DNA of 64,000 nt from Cladorhizidae sp. MBARI D1340-BT2 (GCA_028752905.1 JAQNBH010000003.1:38562472-38626471); one strand, 5' to 3'; counted from the stretch's first letter, positions 1 to 8,305 are shown. Made by a program: numbers and translations. Notes: generated from the sequence alone by a model not told the origin.

Positions 1-491
1 ACCTTGCATGGTTATACAATTAGCATGGTTATACACCTAGCATGGTTATATACCTAGCATAGTTATACACCTAGCATGGTTATACACCTAGCATGGTTAT
101 ATACCTAGCATGGTTATATACCTAGCATGGTTATATACCTAGCATGGTTATACACCTAGCATGGTTATATACCTAGTATGGTTATATACCTAGCATGGTT
201 ATATACCTAGCATGGTTATATACCTAGCATAGTTATACACCTAGCATAGTTATACACCTAGCAAGGTTATACACCTAGCATGGTTATATACCTAGCATGG
301 TTATACACCTAGCATGGTTATATACCTAGCTTGGTTATACACCTAGCATGGTTATAATTATACCTAGCATGGTTATATACCTAGCGTGGTTATACACCTA
401 GCATGGTTATATACCTAGCATGGTTATATACCTAGCATGGTTATATACCTAGCATAGTTATAGACCTAGCATGGTTATACAATTAGCATGG
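1..491. repeat. 17-bp satellite array, left edge of window
   Basis: Tandem 17-bp units, chiefly TATACACCTAGCATGGT and TATATACCTAGCATGGT, with a few TACAATTAGC forms. An expanded unit with an extra ATTAT lies at about 350-364 (GGTTATAATTATACC). No open frame of note. The array continues to the left of the window. The whole stretch matches 46171-46661 essentially base for base, so this is the left flank of a duplicated block, not an independent array. Confidence 0.97.
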
Positions 492-496
492 TTATA
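492..496. repeat. Target-site duplication, left (copy 1)
   Basis: TTATA immediately before the element end CTAGGAGT. The same five bases follow the right end at 3868-3872. Removing the element and one TTATA restores a normal satellite unit, GG-TTATA-CACCTAGC, which is why I read this as a 5-bp duplication. Confidence 0.75.
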
Positions 497-646
497 CTAG
501 GAGTGGGCTATACGGCAGCCAAAATGAAATTTCTGTTATTTTCATTAGGGCTGAGTTTTTTTGTGTTCTATATAACCTATCTCAACATGAAGTGGGGAAA
601 AAATTGGCCTGGGGTCCAAGAAAAAAGTGTGCAGAGCCCTTTTGTG
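497..646 (+). repeat. Left terminal inverted repeat (copy 1)
   Basis: About 150 bp pairing imperfectly with the reverse complement of 3736-3867. Shared blocks include CTAGGAGT-GGCTATA, AGGGCTGAGTTTTT, TGTGTTCTATAT, CTCAACATGAA, ATTGGCCTGGGGT and AAAAGTGTGCA. Small indels make it longer than its partner. It lacks the TATAAA present in the right repeat (CTATACGG here). A short plus-strand open frame over it is chance. Confidence 0.85.
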
Positions 647-931
647 TTAGCACACCTTACATTTAATGCATGTGAGCGCATTTTAGAGTTTTTCTCATAC
701 CTCAGGTTCAGCTTTAGGTAGAGACTTCATCTAAAACATTTTTCTGGGGTTATTTAGGACACAGAAAGTCATAAAAGTAATTAGAAAATCATAGAAGTAC
801 AATTACTGGTCAAGAAATTTATTTTGGACTAATATTTAACCACATATTCCACAAAACATATCTTGTATTTCAGGTCCATTACATAAAACAAAACAAGGCT
901 TCCTCATAGAAAAGTCCCAGGTGCCAGAAAC
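647..931. other. 3' non-coding region of the transposon (copy 1)
   Basis: AT-rich stretch between the left terminal repeat and the stop codon of the minus-strand gene. Apart from the AATAAA signal listed separately I see no gene or RNA structure. The same region is present in all three copies. Confidence 0.7.
818..823 (-). terminator. Candidate polyadenylation signal AATAAA (copy 1)
   Basis: TTTATT on the plus strand, i.e. AATAAA on the gene strand, about 110 nt past the TAA stop at 932-934. A canonical hexamer at this distance suits 3'-end formation of the transposon gene. In AT-rich DNA one such hexamer can occur by chance. Confidence 0.45.
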
Positions 932-1462
932 TTACACAGGTACAATCTGCTGCTGGATAGTGTCCTGGATATCATCAATGCCAGGTGGTCGCTGCCAGAG
1001 GTTATCTCCAGTACCAGTGCGTATCAGGTGATCCACCCGGAAGGTTCTGTCCCCATTATCATCAATGTAAAACCCAATATACCATCTCTTGTTGCTTCCC
1101 TCATCCCAGATAACAGCAAGTGGTTGGTTAGGCTGGAACACAGGTTCTTCCTGTGAGATCTCTGCCTCCTGAACGGTGGTTTTGGCTCCTGCCAGTCTTT
1201 CCATGATCTCCTCCTCACACGGAAACTCCGCTGCCTCCTCTGCTTGGTAGTCATCACCTAGGATCACAGTTAGGTTCTCGATCATTTCATTCTCAGACAG
1301 TTTGTTGACTTTGTAAAGGTCCCTGCAGACATCTGAATCATGTAGATGTGTGACTCGCTGGTATTGGATCTCTTGCCTCAAGCAGGTCTTTAGCTCTGGT
1401 AAAAAAAAATTGACAAGCTCCTTCAGTTCTTTGACACATGTAACTGGTCCTCCATGTTTTTT
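932..1462 (-). CDS. C-terminal segment D of the transposon gene (copy 1)
   Basis: Open for 176 residues from the A7 run to TAA. The first third (KELKELVNFFLPELK, and EIQYQRVTHLHDSDVC further on) looks helical. A middle acidic stretch (EEAAEFPCEEEIMERL) follows. The last 60 or so residues are rich in aromatics, with PLAVIWDEG, KRWYIGFYIDD, FRVDHLIR and LWQRPPGIDD. That pattern resembles a small beta-barrel (chromo, SH3 or Tudor-like) fold, but this is inference from spacing only. There is no ATG at the start, so this segment is probably read from the upstream frame and is not its own gene. It overlaps the end of frame C (1338 onward). The 149-residue version starting at 1381 relies on a TTG and I do not favour it. 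Confidence 0.6.
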   Translation of the reverse strand, partial: KKHGGPVTCVKELKELVNFFLPELKTCLRQEIQYQRVTHLHDSDVCRDLYKVNKLSENEMIENLTVILGDDYQAEEAAEFPCEEEIMERLAGAKTTVQEAEISQEEPVFQPNQPLAVIWDEGSNKRWYIGFYIDDNGDRTFRVDHLIRTGTGDNLWQRPPGIDDIQDTIQQQIVPV

Positions 1463-2240
1463 TACATTTCACAAGAAGTTGATCGACAAAATCATTGGCC
1501 CTCACTTTCTTTTCCAGGTTCTCTCTCAACCTTTGTTTCTTCTTCTCCTTCTGATTATTACTCCACGTCACCTCCATGGAGTCTAGGTGTTTTAGGACAG
1601 CAATGGTTGACCTCTCAACTTCATTGAGATGCTTGTCCATGAGCATAAGGTCATCTTTGATCCTCTTTGCCTTGAACAGCCTGTTAGAATGTAGAGCTGA
1701 CTGGGCAGCAAGATAACCAAACTTGGCCAAGTACCTCTCCGTATTCAGGTTGTTTGTTGGCAGGTTCTTCCGTTGGTCTACAGTCAATGTATGGAGAGGA
1801 GTTGCTCGTGCAGTATCTGGGTCACTGCTCCAATACTCACGCTTGCACTGCAATTCTACACCTCTGGCGGCCTGGAGACACATCTCTCCCAGAAGAAAGT
1901 GATCGAGATCGCTTTGTGGAGCATTATGCTCCATTTTCACGTGTATCCACTCTACATGATATATGATAAGGGTGTCCGTCTTTTTATCAGCAAGGTCACT
2001 GCAGAGCTTGGGAAGGATGTTCACCAGCAAATCCTGGCTTACGCAGTTGAGGAAGGGCATTGTCACCCTGTACATCAAATTAGTGAATCCTGCGATTATG
2101 AAATCGTTATCAAGGTAAATCTTACATGCTCGAACAAGAAGATTATTTAATGATGTCTGTACGAGTAGCTGTTTGAGGTAGGAAATGCAATCGTAGACCG
2201 CACCTGCCTGGTATCCAAGTCTAGTAAAACGCTTCTCTTT
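1338..2240 (-). CDS. Segment C of the transposon gene, downstream of TAG (copy 1)
   Basis: Open from just after the TAG at 2241-2243 to a TGA at 1338-1340. Features seen are KRFTRLGYQAGAVYDCISYL near its start, then LVRACKIYLD, then MYRVTMPFLNCVSQDLLVNILPKL, then a long charged helical stretch (RLFKAKRIKDDLMLMDKHLNEVE, and KEKKKQRLRENLEKKVRAND) that may be a coiled coil. The last 40 or so residues after CKK (TWRTSYMCQ onward) read poorly as protein. The D frame reads better there, so the true path probably leaves C at the A7 run at 1457-1463. The first ATG in this frame is internal (2075). No family recognised. Confidence 0.6.
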   Translation of the reverse strand, partial: KEKRFTRLGYQAGAVYDCISYLKQLLVQTSLNNLLVRACKIYLDNDFIIAGFTNLMYRVTMPFLNCVSQDLLVNILPKLCSDLADKKTDTLIIYHVEWIHVKMEHNAPQSDLDHFLLGEMCLQAARGVELQCKREYWSSDPDTARATPLHTLTVDQRKNLPTNNLNTERYLAKFGYLAAQSALHSNRLFKAKRIKDDLMLMDKHLNEVERSTIAVLKHLDSMEVTWSNNQKEKKKQRLRENLEKKVRANDFVDQLLVKCKKTWRTSYMCQRTEGACQFFFTRAKDLLEARDPIPASHTST

Positions 2241-2342
2241 CTAGAGGTTAAAGGATATGTGTACTCCAGCCTCCTCTAGAATCAAGTCAAACTGTTCTGC
2301 TAGAGATGTTGTCTTCCCGTCTCCCTCATGTGCTACAAGCTT
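2241..2342 (-). pseudogene. Short C segment between TAA and TAG (copy 1)
   Basis: 33 sense codons in the same frame as B and C (KLVAHEGDGKTTSLAEQFD and on), closed by a TAG at 2241-2243. In copy 2 the same codon is TAC (Tyr), so TAG arose by a C-to-G change on the gene strand. Two codons of interest differ from copy 2 here: Lys to Ile just upstream, and the stop itself. GDGKTT is P-loop-like only by chance; there is no GxxxxGK[ST]. Confidence 0.6.
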
Positions 2343-3176
2343 TTAAACACACAGATTTTTTCGGCTTCGGAATGACTTCAACAATGGCTCTCTCTTCACA
2401 ATCATTTCGCGAAGGCCAATCTTGTCCTCAATGGCAGCCATGCTCGTGAGATTGTCTGCATCAAACCGTTCACATGTATGAGACTTACAAAGCAAGTGGT
2501 ATGGCACATGCTTAGAGCCAAGTTGATCTGCCACAACTGTCTCTATCTTGAGATTTTTGCTCACAGCATCTGTCATCAGGGCATCAATCTGCTCCCAGAG
2601 ATGTACAACAGTCCTGCTGGGATCATCAGCAGCTACTTGCAGTCTCTTCAGGGTCTCAACAATAAGTGCCTCCATCTGGTCCCTATCTTCAAAAGCAAAG
2701 AAGAGAGGACGTAGATCTGCAGGATCACCATCACAGAAATTCAAGATGAGGCATGGCCAATCACTATCTATTTTACTTATCTGTGTAGTGTCAAAGTGTA
2801 GAGTCACTTTTGTTGAGGGCTTCTTGTTCGCAAGGGCCTTCGCAGCTTCTACTTCCTTTTTGTGCTTGAAGTTGTTGATAGATTTAGCTGAAGGCAGCAC
2901 CTTTTCATACAACTTGTAGTCTTCCGATGATCGTGGTTTATTTGAGCAGGGTGGTTGATCTGAAGGTTCTGATGGCAGTTGTAGATGATACTGGTGTCCG
3001 TACAACTTTTCACAAACCACCTGTGTCGCAACACAAGCTTTCTCAACAGAAACTGCTGCCTTACAGCTCACTGTTGCAATAGCGTTTCTTATCTCATGAG
3101 TAGTGTTTCTAGATTTTCTTATGGTTGGAGCCACATTGATGCTAGCTTGGCATTCTTTGTCAATGGTGTGTGGCAT
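2343..3176 (-). CDS. Segment B, candidate catalytic part of a DDE-type transposase (copy 1)
   Basis: 277 residues from the first ATG to TAA; the frame is open upstream to 3224, so this ATG need not be a true start. Numbering from a TTG one codon earlier, it has KVTLHFDTTQI (Asp130), a run WPCLILNFCDGDPADLRPLFF (about 141-161), ALMTDAVSKN (Asp204), and HVPYHLLCKSHTCERFD (His224, His228, Cys231, His234, Cys236). An Asp in a beta-strand-like context, a second Asp in TDAVSKN some 74 residues on and a Cys/His cluster after it resemble the D-D-(C/H) layout of RNase H-fold transposases. I could not fix the third acidic residue. This is inference; I do not recognise the family. It overlaps A by 17 bases in a different frame. 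Confidence 0.62.
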   Translation of the reverse strand: MPHTIDKECQASINVAPTIRKSRNTTHEIRNAIATVSCKAAVSVEKACVATQVVCEKLYGHQYHLQLPSEPSDQPPCSNKPRSSEDYKLYEKVLPSAKSINNFKHKKEVEAAKALANKKPSTKVTLHFDTTQISKIDSDWPCLILNFCDGDPADLRPLFFAFEDRDQMEALIVETLKRLQVAADDPSRTVVHLWEQIDALMTDAVSKNLKIETVVADQLGSKHVPYHLLCKSHTCERFDADNLTSMAAIEDKIGLREMIVKREPLLKSFRSRKNLCV

Positions 3177-3546
3177 CAATTGCTCTACTTCTCTTGGAAA
3201 CCGGTGTAAGCTCCAAATCTTGGTTTATGAATTCCATCTCTTCTTGTCGCTGCTCTTCCTGTCTTCTTTCTTCCTCTTGGGTTGCTGTCTTTTCTTCATC
3301 ATGAACCCAATCTACCTCCTGGCTCAGGAGATGGTTCCTTTCACCACACTGATCTTGATAGAAGATGGCTTCATCACCTGATAGTTTATCCCTGTTCCTT
3401 CCAATGTCAAAAAGCGAGAAGTTCTTGGTGTATTTCCGTGGCCTTCTCTTCCGCTGTGGAACATCCATATTCATCCATAGTTTATTTCGTACATGCAAAG
3501 ATGACTTATTGTGGGAGCATCTGACTCGGTTTTCATAATCCTGCAT
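3160..3546 (-). CDS. N-terminal segment A of the transposon gene (copy 1)
   Basis: 128 residues from the first in-frame ATG (3546) to TGA at 3160. The frame is open upstream to a TAA at 3601-3603, so a few more codons or an upstream exon are possible. The ATG is preferred over the TTG at 3576 for a eukaryotic gene. It begins MQDYENRVRCSHNK, has a basic cluster PQRKRRPRKY that looks like a nuclear-localisation signal, then a strongly charged helix EEERRQEEQRQEEMEF. The end (AIDATHH) seems to be an out-of-frame tail. The B frame takes over with a +1 shift somewhere in 3163-3224. No zinc finger or other known DNA-binding domain is visible. Confidence 0.55.
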   Translation of the reverse strand: MQDYENRVRCSHNKSSLHVRNKLWMNMDVPQRKRRPRKYTKNFSLFDIGRNRDKLSGDEAIFYQDQCGERNHLLSQEVDWVHDEEKTATQEEERRQEEQRQEEMEFINQDLELTPVSKRSRAIDATHH

Positions 3547-3603
3547 GATCCGCTCAAAAGTGCCAATTTTGGCCAAAATTTGAAAATGAAGTGAACTGGG
3601 TTA

Positions 3604-3735
3604 AAAACAATGAAACTTTTGAATATAAACATAGCAATTTTACTTCTTTTGATACCATATTTAACCATGCAGCTTTAAAAAAATGACTATTTTAATTTTT
3701 TCCCCTAATTTGATTGAATTTTGGGGCCACCCGGG
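3604..3735. other. Leader region between the gene and the right terminal repeat (copy 1)
   Basis: AT-rich, non-coding as far as I can tell. On the gene strand it ends in a pyrimidine-rich run followed by CAG near 3596-3607, which could be a 3' splice site, but I found no donor that would bring an ATG into frame. A 65-codon frame here is probably chance. Confidence 0.45.
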
Positions 3736-3867
3736 CACAAAAAAACTTTGCACACTTTTATTTTACACCCCAGGCCAATATTTTTCCAATTCATGTTGAG
3801 ATATAGAACACATAAAAACTCAGCCCTAAGCAAAACAAAAAATTACCCATTTATAGCCTACTCCTAG
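3736..3867 (-). repeat. Right terminal inverted repeat (copy 1)
   Basis: About 132 bp, the partner of 497-646 in inverted orientation. Ends ...GCCTACTCCTAG, against CTAGGAGTGGGC at the left end. It lies upstream of the minus-strand gene and holds a TATAAA that the left repeat lacks. Confidence 0.85.
3850..3855 (-). promoter_or_regulatory. Candidate TATA box in the right terminus (copy 1)
   Basis: TATAAA on the gene strand (GGCTATAAATGGG), 13 bases in from the element tip and about 300 bases before the first ATG of segment A. Position and orientation suit a promoter for the transposon gene. The matching site in the left repeat is CTATACGG, so the two ends differ just here. Purely sequence-based. 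Confidence 0.35.
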
Positions 3868-3872
3868 TTATA
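3868..3872. repeat. Target-site duplication, right (copy 1)
   Basis: TTATA directly after CTCCTAG, matching 492-496, followed by normal satellite CACCTAGCATGG. Confidence 0.75.
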
Positions 3873-4350
3873 CACCTAGCATGGTTATATACCTAGCATA
3901 GTTATACACCTAGCATGGTTATACACCTAGCATGGCTATATACCTAGCATAGTTATATACCTAGCATGGTTATACACCTAGCATGGTTATATACCTAGCA
4001 TGGTTATATACCTAGCATGGTTATATACCTAGCATAGTTATACACCTAGCATGGTTATATACCTAGCATGGTTATACACCTAGCATGGTTATATACCTAG
4101 CATGGTTATATACCTAGCATGGTTATATACCTAGCATGGTTATACACCTAGCATGGTTATATACCTAGCATGGTTATATACCTAACATTGTTATATACCT
4201 AGCATGGTTATATACCTAGCATAGTTATACACCTAGCATCGTTATACACCTAGCATGGTTATACACCTAGCATGGTTATACACCTAGCATGGTTATATAC
4301 CTAGCATGGTTATATACCTAGCATGGTTATATACCTAGCATGGTTATATA

Positions 4351-5136
4351 TCTGGCATAGTTATACACCTAGCATGGTTATACAATTAGCATGGTTATAC
4401 ACCTAGCATGGTTATATACCTAGCATGGTTATATACCTAGCATGGTTATATACCTAGCATAGTTATACACCTAGCATGGTTATACAATTAACATGGTTAT
4501 ACACCTAGCATGGTTATATACCTAGCATAGCTATACACCTAGCATGGTTATACACCTAGCATGGTTATATACCTAGCATGGTTATATACCTAGCATGGTT
4601 ATATACCTAGCATGGTTATATACCTAACATGGTTATACACCTAGCATGGTTGTATACCTAGCATGGTTATATACCTAGCATGGTTATATACCTAGCATGG
4701 TTATATACCTAGAATGGTTATACACCTAGCATGGTTATACAATTAGCATGGTTATACAACTAGCATGGTTATATACCTAGCATGGTTATATACCTAGCAT
4801 GGTTATATACCTAGCATGGTTATATACCTAACATGGTTATACACCTAGCATGGTTGTATACCAGCATGGTTATATACCTAGCATTGTTATATACCTAGCA
4901 TGGTTATATACCTAGCATGGTTATACACCTAGCATGGTTATATACCTAGCATGGTTATATACCTAACATTGTTATATACCTAGCATGGTTATATACCTAG
5001 CATAGTTATACACCTAGCATCGTTATCCACCTAGCATGGTTATACACCTAGCATGGTTATACACCTAGCATGGTTATATACCTAGCATGGTTATATACCT
5101 AGCATGGTTATATACCTAGCATGGTTATATATCTGG
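4351..5136. repeat. 46-unit (782-bp) higher-order repeat, marked by TCTGGCATAG
   Basis: The variant TCTGGCATAG occurs at 4351 and 5132, 781 bp apart; the missing base is the one-base deletion at 4861. The same pair spacing of exactly 782 bp (46 x 17) is seen at 11913/12695, 22394/23176, 37497/38279, 40149/40931 and 42563/43345, and 781 at 50504/51285. The variants in between (CTAACATTG, CATCGTTATA, AATTAACATGG, CATAGCTATA, GTTGTATACC, CTAGAATGG) keep their order. Confidence 0.85.
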
Positions 5137-5492
5137 CATAGTTATACACCTAGCATGGTTATACAATTAGCATGGTTATACACCTAGCATGGTTATATAC
5201 CTAGCATGGTTATATACCTAGCATGGTTATATACCTAGCATAGTTATACACCTAGCATGGTTATACAATTAACATGGTTATACACCTAGCATGGTTATAT
5301 ACCTAGCTTAGCTATACACCTAGCATGGTTATACACCTAGCATGGTTATATACCTAGCATGGTTATATACCTAGCATGGTTATATACCTAGCATGGTTAT
5401 ATACCTAACATGGTTATACACCTAGCATGGTTGTATACCTAGCATGGTTATATACCTAGCATGGTTATATACCTAGCATGGTTATATACCTA

Positions 5493-8305
5493 GAATGGTT
5501 ATACACCTAGCATGGTTATACAATTAGCATGGTTATACACCTAGCATTGTTATATACCTAGCATAGTTATACACCTAGCATGGTTATACACCTAGCATGG
5601 TTATATACCTAGCATGGTTATATACCTAGCATGGTTATATACCTAGCATGGTTATATACCTAGCATAGTTATACACCTAGCATGGTTATACAATTAGCAT
5701 GGATATACACCTAGCATAGCTATACACCTAGCATGGTTATACACCTAGCATGGTTATATACCTAGCATGGTTATATACCTAGCATGGTTATATACCTAGC
5801 ATGGTTATATACCTAGCATGGTTATACACCTAGCATGGTTATATACCTAGCATGGTTATATACCTTGCATGGTTATATACCTAGCATGGTTATATACCTA
5901 GCATGGTTATACACCTAGCATGGTTATACAATTAGCATGGTTATACACCTAGCATGGTTATATACCTAGCATAGTTATACACCTAGCATGGTTAAACACC
6001 TAGCATGGTTATATACCTATCATGGTTATATACCTAGCATGGTTATATACCTAGCATGGTTATATACCTAGCATTTAGTTATACACCTAGCATGGTTATA
6101 CAATTAGCATGGTTTACACCTAGCATGGTTTTATACCTAGCATGGTTATACACCTAGCATGGTTATACACCTAGCATGGTTATATACCTAGCATGGTTAT
6201 ATACCTAGCATGGTTATACAATTAGCATGGTTATACACCTAGCATGGTTATATACCTAGCATAGTTATACACCTAGCATGGTTATACACCTAGCATGGTT
6301 ATATACCTAGCATGGTTATATACCTAGCATGGTTATATACCTAGCATGGTTATATACCTAGCATGGTTATATACCTAGCATTGTTATACACCTAGCATGG
6401 TTATATACCTAGCATGGTTATATACCTAGCATGGTCATACACCTAGCATGGTTATATACTTAGCATGGTTATATACCTAGCATGGTTATATACCTAGCAT
6501 GGTTATATACCTAGCATAGTTATACACCTAGCATGGTTATACAATTAGCATGGTTATACACCTAGCATGGTTATATACCTAGCATAGTTATACACCTAGT
6601 ATGGTTATACACCTAGCATGGTTATATACCTAGCATGGTTGTATACCTAGCATGGTTATATACCTAGCATGGTTATATACCTAGCATGGTTATACACCTA
6701 GCATGGTTATACAATTAGCATGGTTATACACCTAGCATGGTTATATACCTAGCATAGTTATACACCTAGCATGGTTATACACCTAGCATGGTTATATACC
6801 TAGCATGGTTATACACCTAGCATGGTTATATACCTAGCATGGTTATATACCTAGCATGGTCATACACCTAGCATGGTTATATACTTAGCATGGTTATATA
6901 CCTAGCATGGTTATATACCTAGCATGGTTATATACCTAGCATAGTTATACACCTAGCATGGTTATACAATTAACATGGTTATACACCTAGCATGGTTATA
7001 TACCTAGCATAGCTATACACCTAGCATGGTTATACACCTAGCATGGTTACATACCTAGCATGGTTATATACCTAGCATGGTTATATACCTAGCATGGTTA
7101 TATACCTAACATGGTTATACACCTAGCATGGTTGTATACCTAGCATGGTTATATACCTAGCATGGTTATATACCTAGCATGGTTATATACCTAGAATGGT
7201 TATACACCTAGCATGGTTATACAATTAGCATGGTTATACACCTAGCATTGTTATATACCTAGCATAGTTATACACCTAGCATGGTTATACACCTAGCATG
7301 GTTATATACCTAGCATGGTTATATACCTAGCATGGTTATATACCTAGCATGGTTATATACCTAGCATAGTTATACACCTAGCATGGTTATACAATTAGCA
7401 TGGATATACACCTAGCATAGCTATACACCTAGCATGGTTATACACCTAGCATGGTTATATACCTAGCATGGTTATATACCTAGCATGGTTATATACCTAG
7501 CATGGTTATATACCTAGCATGGTTATACACCTAGCATGGTTATATACCTAGCATGGTTATATACCTTGCATGGTTATATACCTAGCATGGTTATATACCT
7601 AGCATGGTTATACACCTAGCATGGTTATACAATTAGCATGGTTATACACCTAGCATGGTTATATACCTAGCATAGTTATACACCTAGCATGGTTAAACAC
7701 CTAGCATGGTTATATATCTAGCATGGTTATATACCTAGCATGGTTATATACCTAGCATGGTTATATACCTAGCATTTAGTTATACACCTAGCATGGTTAT
7801 ACAATTAGCATGGTTTACACCTAGCATGGTTATATACCTAGCATGGTTATACACCTAGCATGGTTATACACCTAGCATGGTTATATACCTAGCATGGTTA
7901 TATACCTAGCATGGTTATACAATTAGCATGGTTATACACCTAGCATGGTTATATACCTAGCATAGTTATACACCTAGCATGGTTATACACCTAGCATGGT
8001 TATATACCTAGCATGGTTATATACCTAGCATGGTTATATACCTAGCATGGTTATATACCTAGCATGGTTATATACCTAGCATTGTTATACACCTAGCATG
8101 GTTATATACCTAGCATGGTTATATACCTAGCATGGTAATACACCTAGCATGGTTATATACTTAGCATGGTTATATACCTAGCATGGTTATATACCTAGCA
8201 TGGTTATATACCTAGCATAGTTATACACCTAAGATGGTTATACAATTAGCATGGTTATACACCTAGCATGGTTATATACCTAGCATAGTTATACACCTAG
8301 TATGG
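5493..8305. repeat. Tandem pair of 1701-bp higher-order repeats
   Basis: Landmarks recur at a constant offset of 1701 bp: CTAGAATGG at 5493 and 7194, GGATATACACC at 5701 and 7402, GCATTTAG at 6071 and 7772, and GTATGG at 6599 and 8300. That is 100 units plus one base, the extra base reflecting irregular units. The true edges lie somewhat outside these markers. The same pair is present near 51646-54453 in the duplicated right block. Confidence 0.8.

Larger units (their letters stand above)
932..3546 (-). pseudogene. Broken transposase-like gene, about 870 codons (copy 1)
   Basis: Four open segments in the same order in all three copies read as one protein if two single-base shifts and the stops are ignored. 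A (3546 to 3160) passes to B by a +1 shift within the 3160-3224 overlap. B runs to TAA at 2343-2345. C continues in the same frame, with a TAG at 2241-2243. C passes to D by a +1 shift, most simply in the A7 run at 1457-1463, and D ends at 932. Codon-like conservation between copies and the lack of other long frames make this the element's only gene. I do not recognise the family. Spaced Asp residues in B suggest a DDE-type transposase. Each break could also be an unspliced or assembly effect, but A-B, the TAA and C-D are shared by all copies. Confidence 0.7.
497..3867 (-). mobile_element. TIR DNA transposon, 3371 bp, copy 1
   Basis: This is a non-satellite island with inverted termini. The left end begins CTAGGAGTGGGCTATA, and the right end read in reverse complement begins CTAGGAGTAGGCTATA. 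It is flanked by TTATA on both sides and carries one minus-strand gene (about 932-3546) broken by two frame shifts, an in-frame TAA and a TAG. The first bases in from each end, the 5-bp target duplication and the single long gene fit a class II cut-and-paste element. I do not recognise the superfamily. The duplication length argues against hAT or P (8 bp) and piggyBac or Kolobok (TTAA). This copy looks non-autonomous now. It differs from copy 3 at only about two positions that I found (597 and 938), and from copy 2 at about 20. Confidence 0.88.

Noticed and set aside
497..501. TTAA or 8-bp target duplication (piggyBac, Kolobok or hAT)
   Set aside because: The bases either side of the inverted ends match only for TTATA (5 bp); extending by one base breaks the match.
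488..721. 77-codon plus-strand frame over the left end of each element (also at 33651 and 46658)
   Set aside because: It begins in the satellite unit, runs across the target duplication and terminal repeat, and has no recognisable protein features; presence in three copies only reflects the duplication.
1024..1257. 77-codon minus-strand frame, very basic
   Set aside because: An alternative frame inside segment D; its Arg/Lys-rich content comes from shifted reading of acidic codons in D.
1773..2150. 125-codon plus-strand frame (and other plus-strand frames inside the element)
   Set aside because: They lie antisense to the minus-strand gene frames B and C, and look like shadow frames of it.
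2310..2342. P-loop ATPase motif in GDGKTT
   Set aside because: It lacks the GxxxxGK[ST] pattern and any downstream Walker B that I can see.
3471..3668. 65-codon minus-strand frame starting with ATG before segment A, considered as a first exon
   Set aside because: I found no donor and acceptor pair that joins it to A in the correct phase; the pyrimidine-CAG near 3596-3607 alone is weak.
497..3867. Retrotransposon or integrated virus
   Set aside because: No reverse transcriptase, integrase, capsid or polymerase motif, and no direct long terminal repeats; the ends are inverted repeats.
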